A DNA stretch of 51,552 nt, taken from positions 1-51,552 of the forward strand of contig CALWKI010000042.1 in the NCBI GenBank assembly GCA_944381235.1. Reading direction: 5' to 3'. Source of the DNA: an uncultured Clostridia bacterium (GTDB lineage Bacteria; Bacillota; Clostridia; Christensenellales; UBA1242). A program made the position numbers and the translations under genes. Shown here in pieces: positions 8,776 through 17,559 of this stretch; positions within the stretch are counted from its first letter, which is position 1; every line of letters starts with the position of its first letter. A model generated the notes under the pieces. It had not been told where the DNA came from. It saw only the letters and a program-made list of their open reading frames with translations, and did no database searches.

Positions 8776-9336
8776 TTAGACTTTTTCTAGATCATCAAAA
8801 TCTTCTCGGCTTGAAAAACTAGCATTTAATTTTTCATATTTTTTCTTTGCCTCAAGCGCCCTTAATTCAAGTTTTTTTGCCTTCTCATTTGCTTTTTCTG
8901 CTTCTTCCCGTGCCTTTTTACTTGCGTTAAGTGCTCTTGTTAATTTCCTTTCTGCGATTTTTGCATTTAAGTCTTCTTTTGCAATTTTTGTCGCAACAAC
9001 ATTTGCTTTTTCAACGTTTCTAATCGTTTCTTTATTTTCTTTTATTAAACCGCCCTTTTGATCTTCAAGATACTTAACAAGTTCTTTTAAAACTTTTAAT
9101 GTCGCTTTATCCTTAACCTTATCTTCTTCAAACTCTTTAAATAAATATCTTTCCTTGATTTTAACTTGGGTCTCTTCTTTTCTTTGCTCTAAGTAATTCT
9201 TTATTTTTTCAACACATTTTAGTTCGCCTACAATTTCAGTCTTTCTTGTCCTACCATTCTCAATTACTTTTCTTGCACTTCTATAGACTTCGTCTTTATC
9301 AAAACATTTCTCTATTTCTGTTTCGATCTCTTTCAT
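8776..9336 (-). CDS. Coiled-coil protein, 186 aa, unknown
   Basis: No known domain is recognised. The sequence is dominated by Lys, Glu and Ala heptads from about residue 20 to 170, and the second half (KAREEAEKANEKAKKLELRA and onward) is a clear long coiled coil. It has one or two cysteines near the N-terminus, no signal sequence and no membrane segment, so it is probably cytoplasmic. The promoter at 9365-9393 and a near-perfect ribosome site (GGGAGGC) predict strong expression. It heads an operon with the 49-aa protein, and the two may interact; that is inference from position. Structural or scaffold roles are possible, but no function can be assigned. Confidence 0.8.
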   Translation of the reverse strand: MKEIETEIEKCFDKDEVYRSARKVIENGRTRKTEIVGELKCVEKIKNYLEQRKEETQVKIKERYLFKEFEEDKVKDKATLKVLKELVKYLEDQKGGLIKENKETIRNVEKANVVATKIAKEDLNAKIAERKLTRALNASKKAREEAEKANEKAKKLELRALEAKKKYEKLNASFSSREDFDDLEKV

Positions 9337-9364
9337 CTTTCGCCTCCCTTTTTATGCCATAACA

Positions 9365-9393
9365 AGTATACACTAGAACAAAACAAATTTCAA
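9365..9393 (-). promoter_or_regulatory. Promoter of the coiled-coil operon
   Basis: Minus-strand TTGAAA (9388-9393), 17-base spacer, TATACT (9365-9370), followed by a leader of about 20 bases with GGGAGGC. This is one of the strongest promoter and ribosome-site pairs in the window. Confidence 0.75.
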
Positions 9394-9511
9394 TACCTAG
9401 TTTTTAATTTTTGTTCAATTTGGTTAAAAACCAAAAATAAGGCGACTATTTAGCCACAAAAATCAAATATTTTGTGCCAATAGCTATAAGTATTCCTACT
9501 TACTAAAAGAA

Positions 9512-10651
9512 TTAAATTAGTTTCATTATAATACTATTTAGAACATAATAAGCATTTTCGCTTACCTTTATATATCCATTTCTAAGAGAAATAAAGCCTT
9601 TTGATGATAAAAATTCAATCTCCTTCTTTTTATCTCTTAAAATATGTCCACCAAATTTATCATCAAACTCTTCAATGTTTAACCCTTCTCTAGTTCTCAG
9701 TTCAAGCATTATTGCTTCTTCACGTCGCATAGTTAAACTAAGTTTTTCAACCATTACTATAGGAAAAGTGTTTTCCTCTATGCTCTTTATGTATTTATCA
9801 AAATCATCAGTGTTTGCAAACCTCGTGTCATTCATATATGAATGTCCGCCAATACCAAATGCCAGATATTCGCCTAATTTCCAATAATTTTGATTGTGCT
9901 TACTCTCATAATCAAGCATTGCAAAATTTGACACCTCATATCTTTTAAGCCCTGCCTTTGACAGTAAATCATAAACTAGGTTATACATTTCAACAGTGTC
10001 ATCTTCACTTGGAACGCTTAAGGCACCCACTTTTACCTTATCATATAAAACAGTCCCCTTCTCTAAAATTAAAGAATACGCTGACACGTGATTAACACCT
10101 GACTTAATTAAAAACTTTGTCATTTTTTTGACATCTCCAAGGGTTTGTTTTGGAAGGCCTAGCATCATATCAACAGAAATATTTTTAAACCCAACTTTTT
10201 TAGCAAGCATAATAGCCTCTTTTGCCTGTTTGCTATTATGTCTTCTACCTATTAAATTCAAAATTTTGTCGTTTATGGTCTGTACACCAAAACTTATCCT
10301 ATTTATACCCGCAATAAGATACTCCCTAAGTTTGTCTTCAGTCGCCGTTTCAGGATTACATTCTATTGTAATTTCAACATTTTGTAATAGTTTAAAGTTT
10401 TGCTTAATTGCTATCATAATGTTTGTAATCATACCCGGTTTAAGCACGCTTGGTGTTCCGCCACCAAAATACACAGAAGAAATTTTATATTCCTTCCCTT
10501 CTTTTTCACCTCTTAATTTAATTTCTTTGATAAGTGCGTCAACGTATTTTTCCATTTGCGCATCTTTGTCCACATAAGACACAAAATTACAATAATCACA
10601 TTTTTTACCATTACAAAATGGGATATGAAAATATAATGCTAATGTTTTCAT
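9512..10651 (-). CDS. hemW: Radical SAM protein HemW-like
   Basis: HemW is a heme chaperone related to the oxygen-independent coproporphyrinogen oxidase HemN, and is often misnamed as it. The radical SAM start HIPFCNGKKCDYC, the GGTPS motif and the C-terminal HemN_C-type domain are present, at normal length. The cluster motif reads CX4CX2C rather than the CX3CX2C seen in almost all HemW and HemN; I checked the codons and the frame is sound. The TTG at 10661-10663 could add four residues. I prefer the ATG at 10649-10651, 4 bases after the lepA stop, although neither has a good ribosome site, so translation is probably coupled to lepA. Confidence 0.88.
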   Translation of the reverse strand: MKTLALYFHIPFCNGKKCDYCNFVSYVDKDAQMEKYVDALIKEIKLRGEKEGKEYKISSVYFGGGTPSVLKPGMITNIMIAIKQNFKLLQNVEITIECNPETATEDKLREYLIAGINRISFGVQTINDKILNLIGRRHNSKQAKEAIMLAKKVGFKNISVDMMLGLPKQTLGDVKKMTKFLIKSGVNHVSAYSLILEKGTVLYDKVKVGALSVPSEDDTVEMYNLVYDLLSKAGLKRYEVSNFAMLDYESKHNQNYWKLGEYLAFGIGGHSYMNDTRFANTDDFDKYIKSIEENTFPIVMVEKLSLTMRREEAIMLELRTREGLNIEEFDDKFGGHILRDKKKEIEFLSSKGFISLRNGYIKVSENAYYVLNSIIMKLI

Positions 10652-10655
10652 TTTT

Positions 10656-12455
10656 TTAGTCAAGTTTTAGAATGCTCATAAATGCCTCGCTTGGAATCTC
10701 AACAGAACCTATTTGACGCATTCTTTTCTTGCCCTCCTTTTGTTTTTCAAGAAGTTTTCTTTTTCTAGAAATGTCTCCGCCGTAGCACTTTGCTAAAACG
10801 TCCTTTCTCATTGCCTTGACAGTTTCTCTTGCAATGACTTTACCTCCAATACACGCTTGTATTGGGAGTTCAAAAAGTTGGCGTGGAATAACCTCTTTTA
10901 ATTTTTCCGCTAGCCTTTTCCCTCTAGCGTATGCAAAATCCCTATGAACAATAATACTAAGCGCGTCGCACTTTTCCCCGTTTAGTAAAATATCAAGTTT
11001 TACGAGGTCACTTTTTCTAAACTCACTTATCTCATAATCTAAACTCGCGTATCCTCTCGACCTAGATTTTAGCCCATCAAAAAAATCGTACACTATCTCA
11101 TTTAATGGTATGTCATATTTTAACATTACTCTTGACTTATCAAGATACTGCATGTCAAGATACTCTCCTCTTTTTGTTTGACATAACTCCATAATATTTC
11201 CAACATATTCGGGAGGCGTATAAATTGTAACATTTGCAATAGGCTCCTGTATCTCTTTTATTTCTTGCGTAGCGGGTAAAAGTGAAGGGTTTGATATCTC
11301 AATCATACTCCCGTCAGTTTTATACACCCTATAACTGACACTTGGCGCGGTCGTTATAACATCTAAATCAAATTCTCTTTCAAGTCTCTCGGTTATAATT
11401 TCAAGATGAAGAAGACCTAAAAATCCACACCTAAAACCATAACCAAGTGCTGTTGAAACCTCTGGCATAAAGTGAAGTGAGTCGTCATTGAGTTTCAACT
11501 TTTCAAGCGCATCTTTTAAATCGTTGTACCTTGAGCCATCAACCAAAAACACTCCACAATAAACCATAGGTTTTACATCTTTATATCCTTCAAAAGGCTC
11601 AATAGTCGGATTTAGGGTATTTGTTATTGTGTCGCCGACCTTTGTTTCTGACACATTTTTAATGCTTGCACACACATAACCTACCATTCCCGTCTCAAGC
11701 ACGCTTATCTCTTTTGGACTTGGACAAAAAACACCGACTTCTGTCACGTCATAAGTCATGTTTGTCCTCATCATTTTTATCTTGTCGCCAACCTTGACAC
11801 TCCCGTCAAAAACTCTAACAAGACTCACCGCTCCCTTAAAGTTGTCGTAATAACTATCAAAAATAAGTGCTTTAAGAGGCTTATCATAGTCTCCTTTTGG
11901 ACAAGGTATTTTTTTTATAATACTTTCAAGTACCTTATCAATATTTATACCTTCTTTTGCGGATATTAGTGGTGCATCTTCGCATGATAAGCCTATTATG
12001 TCTTCAATTTCCTTTTTTACCTCTTCAACCCTTGCGCTTGGCAAATCAATTTTGTTAATTACAGGCACAATGGTAAGGTCATTTTCAAGTGCAAGATAAA
12101 CATTGGCTAAAGTCTGCGCCTCGACACCTTGTGTCGCGTCTACAACTAGTATTGCCCCTTCGCACGCCTTAAGCGACCTTGACACTTCATACGTAAAGTC
12201 AACGTGTCCCGGAGTATCAATTAGATTTAATGTGTATTCTTCTCCCTCAAACTCGTAAAACATACGGGTAGGAGTAAGCTTTATTGTTATACCCCTTTCT
12301 CTTTCAATATCCATACTATCAAGCACTTGCTCGGTGAGTTCTCTACTTGATAATGTCCCAGTTTTTTCTATGAGTCTATCTGCAAGGGTACTTTTACCAT
12401 GGTCAATATGTGCTATAATACAAAAATTTCTTGTGTTTTTGAGTTCATTGTTCAT
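10656..12455 (-). CDS. lepA: Elongation factor 4 (LepA), ribosome back-translocase
   Basis: Ribosome-binding GTPase that acts on stalled or mistranslocated ribosomes. AHIDHGKST (15-23) is the P-loop, RERGITIK the switch I region, DTPGHVD the G3 motif and NKID the G4 motif. The C-terminal domain specific to LepA ends near [24 protein letters not shown]. Length (599) is normal. The upstream TATAAT ends only 7 bases before the ATG, and no Shine-Dalgarno is present, so the mRNA probably begins at or next to the AUG. No later in-frame ATG precedes the P-loop. Synteny lepA-hemW is the common Bacillota pair. Confidence 0.97.
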   Translation of the reverse strand: MNNELKNTRNFCIIAHIDHGKSTLADRLIEKTGTLSSRELTEQVLDSMDIERERGITIKLTPTRMFYEFEGEEYTLNLIDTPGHVDFTYEVSRSLKACEGAILVVDATQGVEAQTLANVYLALENDLTIVPVINKIDLPSARVEEVKKEIEDIIGLSCEDAPLISAKEGINIDKVLESIIKKIPCPKGDYDKPLKALIFDSYYDNFKGAVSLVRVFDGSVKVGDKIKMMRTNMTYDVTEVGVFCPSPKEISVLETGMVGYVCASIKNVSETKVGDTITNTLNPTIEPFEGYKDVKPMVYCGVFLVDGSRYNDLKDALEKLKLNDDSLHFMPEVSTALGYGFRCGFLGLLHLEIITERLEREFDLDVITTAPSVSYRVYKTDGSMIEISNPSLLPATQEIKEIQEPIANVTIYTPPEYVGNIMELCQTKRGEYLDMQYLDKSRVMLKYDIPLNEIVYDFFDGLKSRSRGYASLDYEISEFRKSDLVKLDILLNGEKCDALSIIVHRDFAYARGKRLAEKLKEVIPRQLFELPIQACIGGKVIARETVKAMRKDVLAKCYGGDISRKRKLLEKQKEGKKRMRQIGSVEIPSEAFMSILKLD

Positions 12456-12462
12456 AAGTTAC

Positions 12463-12491
12463 ATTATATTAAAATTCTGTCAATAATTCAA
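12463..12491 (-). promoter_or_regulatory. lepA promoter giving a leaderless mRNA
   Basis: Minus-strand TTGAAT (12486-12491), 17-base spacer and perfect TATAAT (12463-12468). The lepA ATG begins 7 bases after the last base of the -10 box, where transcription itself should start. No ribosome site is visible between. Confidence 0.7.
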
Positions 12492-12807
12492 CTGATTTAA
12501 CCAAAATTAAAATCTTCTTTTCTTTACCGTTTTTTTATACCACTTTATAGGTAATAAAATAACAAAAAAGTTATATAAATATAATAAAAAGGAGCGAAAA
12601 AGTGTAAAAAAGGTTTGTATTTGTAAAAAAAATTGATATAATTTACTTATAAATTGAAAGATAAAAATATATAGAAATTTAATTTAAACATCAATTTATC
12701 TAAAGTTAATAAAATTATTAAGTAATGACACCTAAATTTTTGTCTTTAATTTAATAAATTATATATCTTTAAATTATAACCTTAGAAATTATTAGGGAGA
12801 AATAAAT
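12492..12807 (+). promoter_or_regulatory. glpQ upstream region with candidate promoter
   Basis: This 316-base AT-rich stretch holds no gene. The best plus-strand promoter is TTGTAT (12615-12620), 16-base spacer, TATAAT (12637-12642), which would give a leader of about 160 bases. A weaker AT-rich candidate lies near 12737-12770. The glpQ ribosome site is GGGAGA, just before the ATG. I saw no riboswitch-like structure. Confidence 0.4.
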
Positions 12808-13539
12808 ATGGACTTATTTAATACATGGCTAGTTAATAAATATATTGCACATAGGGGACTTCATAATGCAAAGTACCCTGAAAATAGTATGTCAGCGTTT
12901 AATAATGCAAAAGAAATGGGATATGCAGTTGAACTTGATGTGAGGGCCATTAGCGATGGCACTCCTATCGTTTTCCATGATGAGACTCTTAAAAGAATGA
13001 CTGGCGAAGACGGATATGTTATTAATGTCGAAAGCGTTGAAAAACTTAAAACTTATCACCTAAATAATACAACTGAAACTATACCAACTTTTGAAGAGGT
13101 ACTTCAAACTTTTGCGGGCAAAGTTCCAATTTTAATTGAAATAAAAGATTACAATATAAATAGTTTACTTGAAAAAAGAATTTATGACCTAATTACAAAG
13201 TATAAGGGCGACTATGCTGTTATGAGTTTTAACCCTTATTCTATGAGATGGTTTAGACGTTACGCCCCAGAAGTAGTTAGAGGTCAATTATCTTCGTCTT
13301 TCAAGGGCGAAAAACTAAATTTTTTTAAAAGGTTTATGTTAAGACGTGCAACTTTTGTTAAAAAGGTTGCCGATCCCCATTTCATTGCTTACAAATGGGA
13401 CGAAGTGCCTAATAGGTTTGTTAAAAAATTTGACGACCTCCCCCTTCTTGTTTGGTCAGTAAACACCCAAGCGGACTATATGAAGGTTGCACAACACTGC
13501 GATAACATCATTTTTGAGAATTTTAAACCAAGAATTTGA
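12808..13539 (+). CDS. Glycerophosphodiester phosphodiesterase
   Basis: Hydrolyses glycerophosphodiesters from phospholipid or teichoic acid breakdown to glycerol-3-phosphate and an alcohol. The GDPD barrel is complete: HRG at 15-17 with His15 catalytic, PEN at 25-27, E42 and D44 of ELDV as metal ligands, and His57 in FHDE. The 243-residue length fits the cytoplasmic bacterial form, and no signal peptide or membrane segment is present. It is one of only two sizeable plus-strand genes outside the phage region, with two terminators after it. It may be glpQ or ugpQ; the sequence does not settle which. Confidence 0.93.
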   Translation: MDLFNTWLVNKYIAHRGLHNAKYPENSMSAFNNAKEMGYAVELDVRAISDGTPIVFHDETLKRMTGEDGYVINVESVEKLKTYHLNNTTETIPTFEEVLQTFAGKVPILIEIKDYNINSLLEKRIYDLITKYKGDYAVMSFNPYSMRWFRRYAPEVVRGQLSSSFKGEKLNFFKRFMLRRATFVKKVADPHFIAYKWDEVPNRFVKKFDDLPLLVWSVNTQADYMKVAQHCDNIIFENFKPRI

Positions 13540-13566
13540 TTTGTTAATTACTAACTTTTTTATAAA

Positions 13567-13597
13567 AAAAAGAATGATACAAAATGTCATTCTTTTT
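13567..13597 (+). terminator. Terminator after the phosphodiesterase gene
   Basis: Stem AAAAAGAATGA (13567-13577) and TCATTCTTTTT (13587-13597) with a 9-base loop; the T run is part of the 3' arm. Confidence 0.75.
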
Positions 13598-13602
13598 GCA
13601 TT

Positions 13603-13634
13603 AAAAAATACAAGTTAAAAAACTTGTATTTTTT
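13603..13634. terminator. Bidirectional terminator, phosphodiesterase gene / tsf
   Basis: A 14-bp perfect stem (13603-13616 and 13621-13634) closes a 4-base loop and has A and T runs on its outer ends, so it works from both sides. It lies 21 bases after the tsf stop. Confidence 0.8.
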
Positions 13635-13655
13635 TGTAGATTTTATTTTTTATCT

Positions 13656-14303
13656 TTAACCATTCATTTGGTTCATAACTTCCTCAGCAAAGTTATCTTT
13701 TCTTTTTTCTAGTCCCTCACCCATTTCGTATCTAACAAATCGTCTAATTGTTATCTTTTCACCAATTTTTAAAGTTGCCTCAGTGATTAAATCAGAGATT
13801 GTCTTTGATGGATCTTTAACAAAATCTTGTTCCATTAAGCAAACATCTTTGTAATATTTTTTTATTCTTCCTTCCACCATTTTTTCAGCAATATTTTGTG
13901 GTTTACCCTCATTTTTAGCCTGCGCGATTAAGATTTCCTTTTCTTTTTCAACATTTTCTTGTGGGACATCTTCAATTCTCACAAACTCAGGTCTTGCTGC
14001 TGCAATCTGCATAGCAACATCTTTAACAAGTTGATTAAACTCAGCACTCTTTGCAACGAAGTCAGTTTCACAGTTGATCTCAACCAAAACCCCAATTTTT
14101 CCGCCCATATGAATATAACTACCAACAAGCCCTTCGCCTGCAATCCTACCTGCTTTTTTTGCAACTGAGGCAATACCCTTTTCTCTAAGGTAGGCGACAG
14201 CCTTTTCCATATCTCCGTCGCTTGCTTGAAGAGCCTTTTGACAATCTTGAATTCCTGCACCAGTTTTTGCCCTTAATTCCTTAATATCACTTGCGTTTAT
14301 CAT
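13656..14303 (-). CDS. tsf: Elongation factor Ts
   Basis: Nucleotide exchange factor for EF-Tu. The N-terminal UBA-like domain ([19 protein letters not shown]) and the key [10 protein letters not shown] motif, which contacts EF-Tu, are clear. The protein is 215 residues, against about 290-300 in Bacillus and most Clostridia, so it seems to be the short form with a reduced dimerisation part. The C-terminus is intact ([18 protein letters not shown]) and the frame is not broken. It lies 30 bases after rpsB, the universal order. Confidence 0.96.
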   Translation of the reverse strand: MINASDIKELRAKTGAGIQDCQKALQASDGDMEKAVAYLREKGIASVAKKAGRIAGEGLVGSYIHMGGKIGVLVEINCETDFVAKSAEFNQLVKDVAMQIAAARPEFVRIEDVPQENVEKEKEILIAQAKNEGKPQNIAEKMVEGRIKKYYKDVCLMEQDFVKDPSKTISDLITEATLKIGEKITIRRFVRYEMGEGLEKRKDNFAEEVMNQMNG

Positions 14304-14333
14304 ATTTTTCTCCTTAATTTAAAATAAAAATAA

Positions 14334-15110
14334 TTACTTTTCTTCAGCTTTATCAAGCATTTCAGCCATATTTGAAGCATCTTCTTTATTTTCAGTCATC
14401 TCTTCCTCAGTAATAGTCCTTGGAGAAACGCCTTCCTTTGCCTCAATAACAGCATCAGCCATCGCGCTAACAATAAGTTTTACGCTTCTTATTGCGTCGT
14501 CATTTGCTGGGATTGGATAATCGACATCATCTGGGTCGCAGTTTGTGTCAACTATACCAACAACAGGTATTCCAAGAGTCCTCGCTTCCTTTACTGCAAT
14601 GTGTTCCTTCTTTGGATCGACAACAAAAAGTAAACCTGGAAGTTCTGGCATATCCTTTATTCCACCAAGAGCCTTTTCAAGTTTATCCCTTTCGGCTTTT
14701 AGTTTTGCAACTTCCTTTTTAGGTAAAAACTCAAACTCGCCTACTTGTTCCATTTGATTAAGTTTATTAAGTCTTGCTATTCTAAGTTTAATTGTTTTAA
14801 AGTTTGTAAGTGTTCCACCAAGCCAACGATTGACAATGTAGAACATTCCGCATCTCTTTGCCTCTTCCATTATTGCCTCTTGCGCTTGTTTTTTTGTTCC
14901 TACAAACAAAACATTTTTTCCGCTTGCGACCATATCTCTTATAAAATAGTATGCGCTGTCGCAAAGGGACGAAGTATCCTCAAGATTAATGATATGAATG
15001 TCATTCCTTGTAGTAAAGATGTACTTCTTCATCTTTGGGTTCCACTTATTTGATTGATGACCAAAGTGTACCCCTGCCTCTAGTAGTTGTTTCATTGAAA
15101 TAACTGGCAT
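14334..15110 (-). CDS. rpsB: 30S ribosomal protein S2
   Basis: The conserved segments [25 protein letters not shown] and [26 protein letters not shown] identify S2. Length 258 is normal, with a Glu-rich tail. The ribosome site AGGAGG is strong. It is followed at once by tsf. A leader of about 115 bases with mutually exclusive helices precedes it, suggesting autoregulation by S2. Confidence 0.98.
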   Translation of the reverse strand: MPVISMKQLLEAGVHFGHQSNKWNPKMKKYIFTTRNDIHIINLEDTSSLCDSAYYFIRDMVASGKNVLFVGTKKQAQEAIMEEAKRCGMFYIVNRWLGGTLTNFKTIKLRIARLNKLNQMEQVGEFEFLPKKEVAKLKAERDKLEKALGGIKDMPELPGLLFVVDPKKEHIAVKEARTLGIPVVGIVDTNCDPDDVDYPIPANDDAIRSVKLIVSAMADAVIEAKEGVSPRTITEEEMTENKEDASNMAEMLDKAEEK

Positions 15111-15230
15111 AATAAAAAACCTCCTATTCTTGTTAATCCTCCCAAGAGAACTATGTGGTTAGAGTTCCGCCCCACATATAGACTTTTTAAAAAAGCACAA
15201 GAACTTCTCTTGGTGCGAATTTTAAACGCC
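15111..15230 (-). promoter_or_regulatory. Structured rpsB leader, possible autoregulatory element
   Basis: On the minus strand one 9-bp helix can join CCAAGAGAA (15205-15213) with TTCTCTTGG (15142-15150), enclosing an inner helix TATGTGG / CCACATA (15172-15178 and 15152-15158). The 5' part of that helix can instead fold locally as GCAC(C)AAGA with TCTTGTGC (15208-15216 and 15195-15202). The two folds compete. The second arm lies about 20 bases before AGGAGG. A promoter TTGCAT-17-TAAACT is possible near 15230-15275. Autogenous control by S2 is known in other bacteria; applying it here is inference. Confidence 0.55.
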
Positions 15231-15247
15231 TAATAGTTTATCATAAT

Positions 15248-15286
15248 AAAAAAAATTATGCAATATTTTTTTGCATAATTTTTTTT
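15248..15286. terminator. Terminator upstream of rpsB, end of the desulfurase operon
   Basis: A 16-bp AT-rich perfect stem (15248-15263 and 15271-15286) with 7-base loop and eight A or T at each outer end. It lies 54 bases past the PPC-domain gene. Confidence 0.75.
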
Positions 15287-15339
15287 AAAAAAGGCTACAA
15301 AAAATCCCAAAAATTAAGGCATTTTCTTTTATAAAAAAT

Positions 15340-15765
15340 TTACTTATTAAACTTAAATAAATTTAAACCTATATTTTCGTCAAATTTTCTATCAACAATG
15401 CCATCTATAATATTAATCACCATTTCGCACGTGGCACTAACTATCGCTCTATTTAAATGTCCGCCGAATACTTGTCCCTTGCCGTCCCCAGCACTAAAAT
15501 GAATGTGAGAGTAATATTCACCGTTCATAGTATTAATTGTGCCGGTCAAAGACACTATTTCAAAGTCTCCCTTGAAATTATTTGAATAATACTTCTTTTC
15601 TTTTGTTTTAAAAACTCCGACCGTAAAATCACCTACCGCCCCAAGCGCAGAAACACTTGCAAGTTTAATTTTTTCCTTTAAAGCAATTTCTTTAAGTTTT
15701 TCTAAAATCTCTTCGTTTTTATCAATTCTTGCAATAATTGTATTACCAAATCGTCTATATTCCAT
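15340..15765 (-). CDS. PPC domain (DUF296) protein
   Basis: PPC domain proteins form trimers and are annotated as DNA-binding in bacteria because plant AT-hook proteins share the fold; bacterial function is poorly known. The metal-site pattern is visible with His87 and His89 (HIHF) and His103 in VFGGHL, and VSALGAVGDFTVGVF is typical of the N-terminal half. Length 141 is the usual size. It is the last gene of the desulfurase operon, 9 bases after the IscU-like gene. A role linked to sulfur or metal handling is only suggested by position. Confidence 0.88.
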   Translation of the reverse strand: MEYRRFGNTIIARIDKNEEILEKLKEIALKEKIKLASVSALGAVGDFTVGVFKTKEKKYYSNNFKGDFEIVSLTGTINTMNGEYYSHIHFSAGDGKGQVFGGHLNRAIVSATCEMVINIIDGIVDRKFDENIGLNLFKFNK

Positions 15766-15774
15766 AATAACCTC

Positions 15775-16206
15775 TTAGTTATCCTTATTTGCACTTTCTC
15801 TTGCTTGCTCTTTTATTTTTTTAAGTTCTAATCTTTTTTGTCTTTTTTCGTAATCTTTTATTGCGTCCGCCAAGGTATCCTTTAGAAGTTTAAAAACATA
15901 TAACCTTTCAGCCTCTATAAACCCAAGATGACTCACAATTTCCTCTTCATTTATGCTAGCATTTATAGCCTCTTGTCCTTTAAGCATATCCATTGCCTCA
16001 TCAAACACTGCAATGGTAGTAATTCCGCCAAAAACCTTGAACTTTGCCTCTTCTATAATACCTTCATTAACCCTTAAATATATCCTTGCAGTCTCGCCGT
16101 TACGCAAATTGCTTGCACTCCCCGTGCCGTCTGCACCTATCATTCGCCCAGAATTTTTAGGACTTAGAAATCTATCCATAATTTGTTTAGTATACATTTT
16201 ACTCAC
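15775..16206 (-). CDS. IscU/NifU-N-like scaffold homologue without cysteines
   Basis: The fold family is clear: MYTKQIMDRFLSPKNSGRM and VNEGIIEEAKFKVFGG match the Fe-S scaffold IscU/SufU/NifU-N. True scaffolds bind the nascent cluster with three Cys and an Asp. Here the CGD site reads NGE, the FGCG site reads FGGI, and the third site (HCS in the family) reads YVF. The whole 143-residue protein contains no cysteine, so it cannot hold a cluster in the usual way. A Lys-rich helical tail follows the domain. It lies 12 bases after the cysteine desulfurase gene, so it may be a partner or regulator of that enzyme. The frame is intact and not decayed. Confidence 0.85.
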   Translation of the reverse strand: MSKMYTKQIMDRFLSPKNSGRMIGADGTGSASNLRNGETARIYLRVNEGIIEEAKFKVFGGITTIAVFDEAMDMLKGQEAINASINEEEIVSHLGFIEAERLYVFKLLKDTLADAIKDYEKRQKRLELKKIKEQARESANKDN

Positions 16207-16218
16207 TTCCTTTTTATA

Positions 16219-17382
16219 TTACTTCTTTGCCTTAAGTGGCGAAATGCTTCTTAGACGTTCTACGTCCTTTTTTAACTCTGCTACAACGTAGTCTATTTCT
16301 TCTTTAGTGTTATTTGTTCCAAATGAAAATCTAATTGTACTTTGTGCCTCTTCTATACTTTTTCCCATTGCAAGAAGAACATGGCTTGGCTCAACACTTC
16401 CCGCATCACACGCAGCCCCAGTTGAAACAGCAATACCTGCTAGGTCAAGTAAGCAAAGCAAAGCCTCTGCGTCAATATTATTAAACGACACGCTCGCAAT
16501 TTGAGGAGTCTTTTGGTGAAGGTGCCCATTAATAGTGATATTTGGAATTTCCTTTTCTAGTGTGTTTACAAAATAATCTCTTAAATACTTTGTTTTTTTG
16601 CAATCAATTATATAATTTTCTTGCAAAATTTCGCAAGCCTTGCCAAAACCTACGATTTGAGGAACGTTTAACGTCCCGCCTCTTTTTCCCTTTTCTTGTT
16701 CTCCACCAACAATAAGATTATCAATCTTAACACCCTTTTTAACATATAACGCACCAACGCCCTTTGGTCCATTGAACTTGTGAGCGCTAATACTAAGTGC
16801 GTCAACCTCAAGGTCTTTTACGTCAATTTTAAAATTACCAACAGCACTTATTGCGTCAGTATGAAATATTACACCTTTTTCGTGAGCAATTTTAGAAATT
16901 GCCTTAAGATTTTGAATTGTGCCAACCTCATTGTTCGCCGCCATTATGCTAACTAGAATTGTTTTATGTGTAATAAAGTGAAGAAGTTTTGCAATATCAA
17001 CTAGCCCCGTCTTATCAACTGGTAAATAAGTGACCTCAAAACCTAATCTTTCAAGCCTTTTACATGCCTCAAGTACGCTTTTATGCTCAATAGCTGAGGT
17101 AATTATGTGATTACCTTTTGCTCTGTTTGCAAGCGCAAGCCCAACAATAGCCCAGTTATTACTCTCTGTCCCGCCTGATGTAAAATAAATCTCGCCTCTC
17201 TCGGCGTTAATTAAACTCGCGACTCTGTCTCTCGCTTTATCTACAAGCGCACTAGCCTCTCTTCCAAACGAATGTATACTACTTGGATTGCCAAATGTAT
17301 CACCATAGCACTCTAACATCTCTGTCAAAACCTCATTTGAAACTTTTGTAGTCGCGGCATTATCAAGATAAATCTTTTGCAT
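16219..17382 (-). CDS. Cysteine desulfurase (NifS/IscS family)
   Basis: PLP enzyme that takes sulfur from cysteine as a persulfide for Fe-S clusters or tRNA thiolation. His100 stacks on PLP, Lys202 in SISAHKFNGPKG is the PLP lysine, and the catalytic Cys325 lies in STGAACDAGS. Length (387) and the long active-site loop fit the NifS/IscS class. The first gene of a three-gene operon with its own promoter (17409-17436). Because the adjacent IscU homologue lacks cysteines, the sulfur acceptor is uncertain. nifS or iscS is possible, and so is a dedicated tRNA-thiolation enzyme. Confidence 0.93.
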   Translation of the reverse strand: MQKIYLDNAATTKVSNEVLTEMLECYGDTFGNPSSIHSFGREASALVDKARDRVASLINAERGEIYFTSGGTESNNWAIVGLALANRAKGNHIITSAIEHKSVLEACKRLERLGFEVTYLPVDKTGLVDIAKLLHFITHKTILVSIMAANNEVGTIQNLKAISKIAHEKGVIFHTDAISAVGNFKIDVKDLEVDALSISAHKFNGPKGVGALYVKKGVKIDNLIVGGEQEKGKRGGTLNVPQIVGFGKACEILQENYIIDCKKTKYLRDYFVNTLEKEIPNITINGHLHQKTPQIASVSFNNIDAEALLCLLDLAGIAVSTGAACDAGSVEPSHVLLAMGKSIEEAQSTIRFSFGTNNTKEEIDYVVAELKKDVERLRSISPLKAKK

Positions 17383-17408
17383 TTTCCTACCCTCTTTTCT
17401 CTAATTGT

Positions 17409-17436
17409 ATTTTACTAGAAAATAGAAATTTGTCAA
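17409..17436 (-). promoter_or_regulatory. Promoter of the desulfurase operon
   Basis: Minus-strand perfect TTGACA (17431-17436), 16-base spacer and TAAAAT (17409-17414), about 25 bases before the start codon. The rest of the 17383-17559 gap is AT-rich with no gene. Confidence 0.7.
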
Positions 17437-17559
17437 TACCTATTGTTTAGTTAGTTTTAACAAAAAAATAAATTTAAAAATTTTCTAGACTAAGTCAATA
17501 AGAATAAATTTGGCACAAAAATTCAATTTTTTAACACTAAAAACATATGATATAGACTT

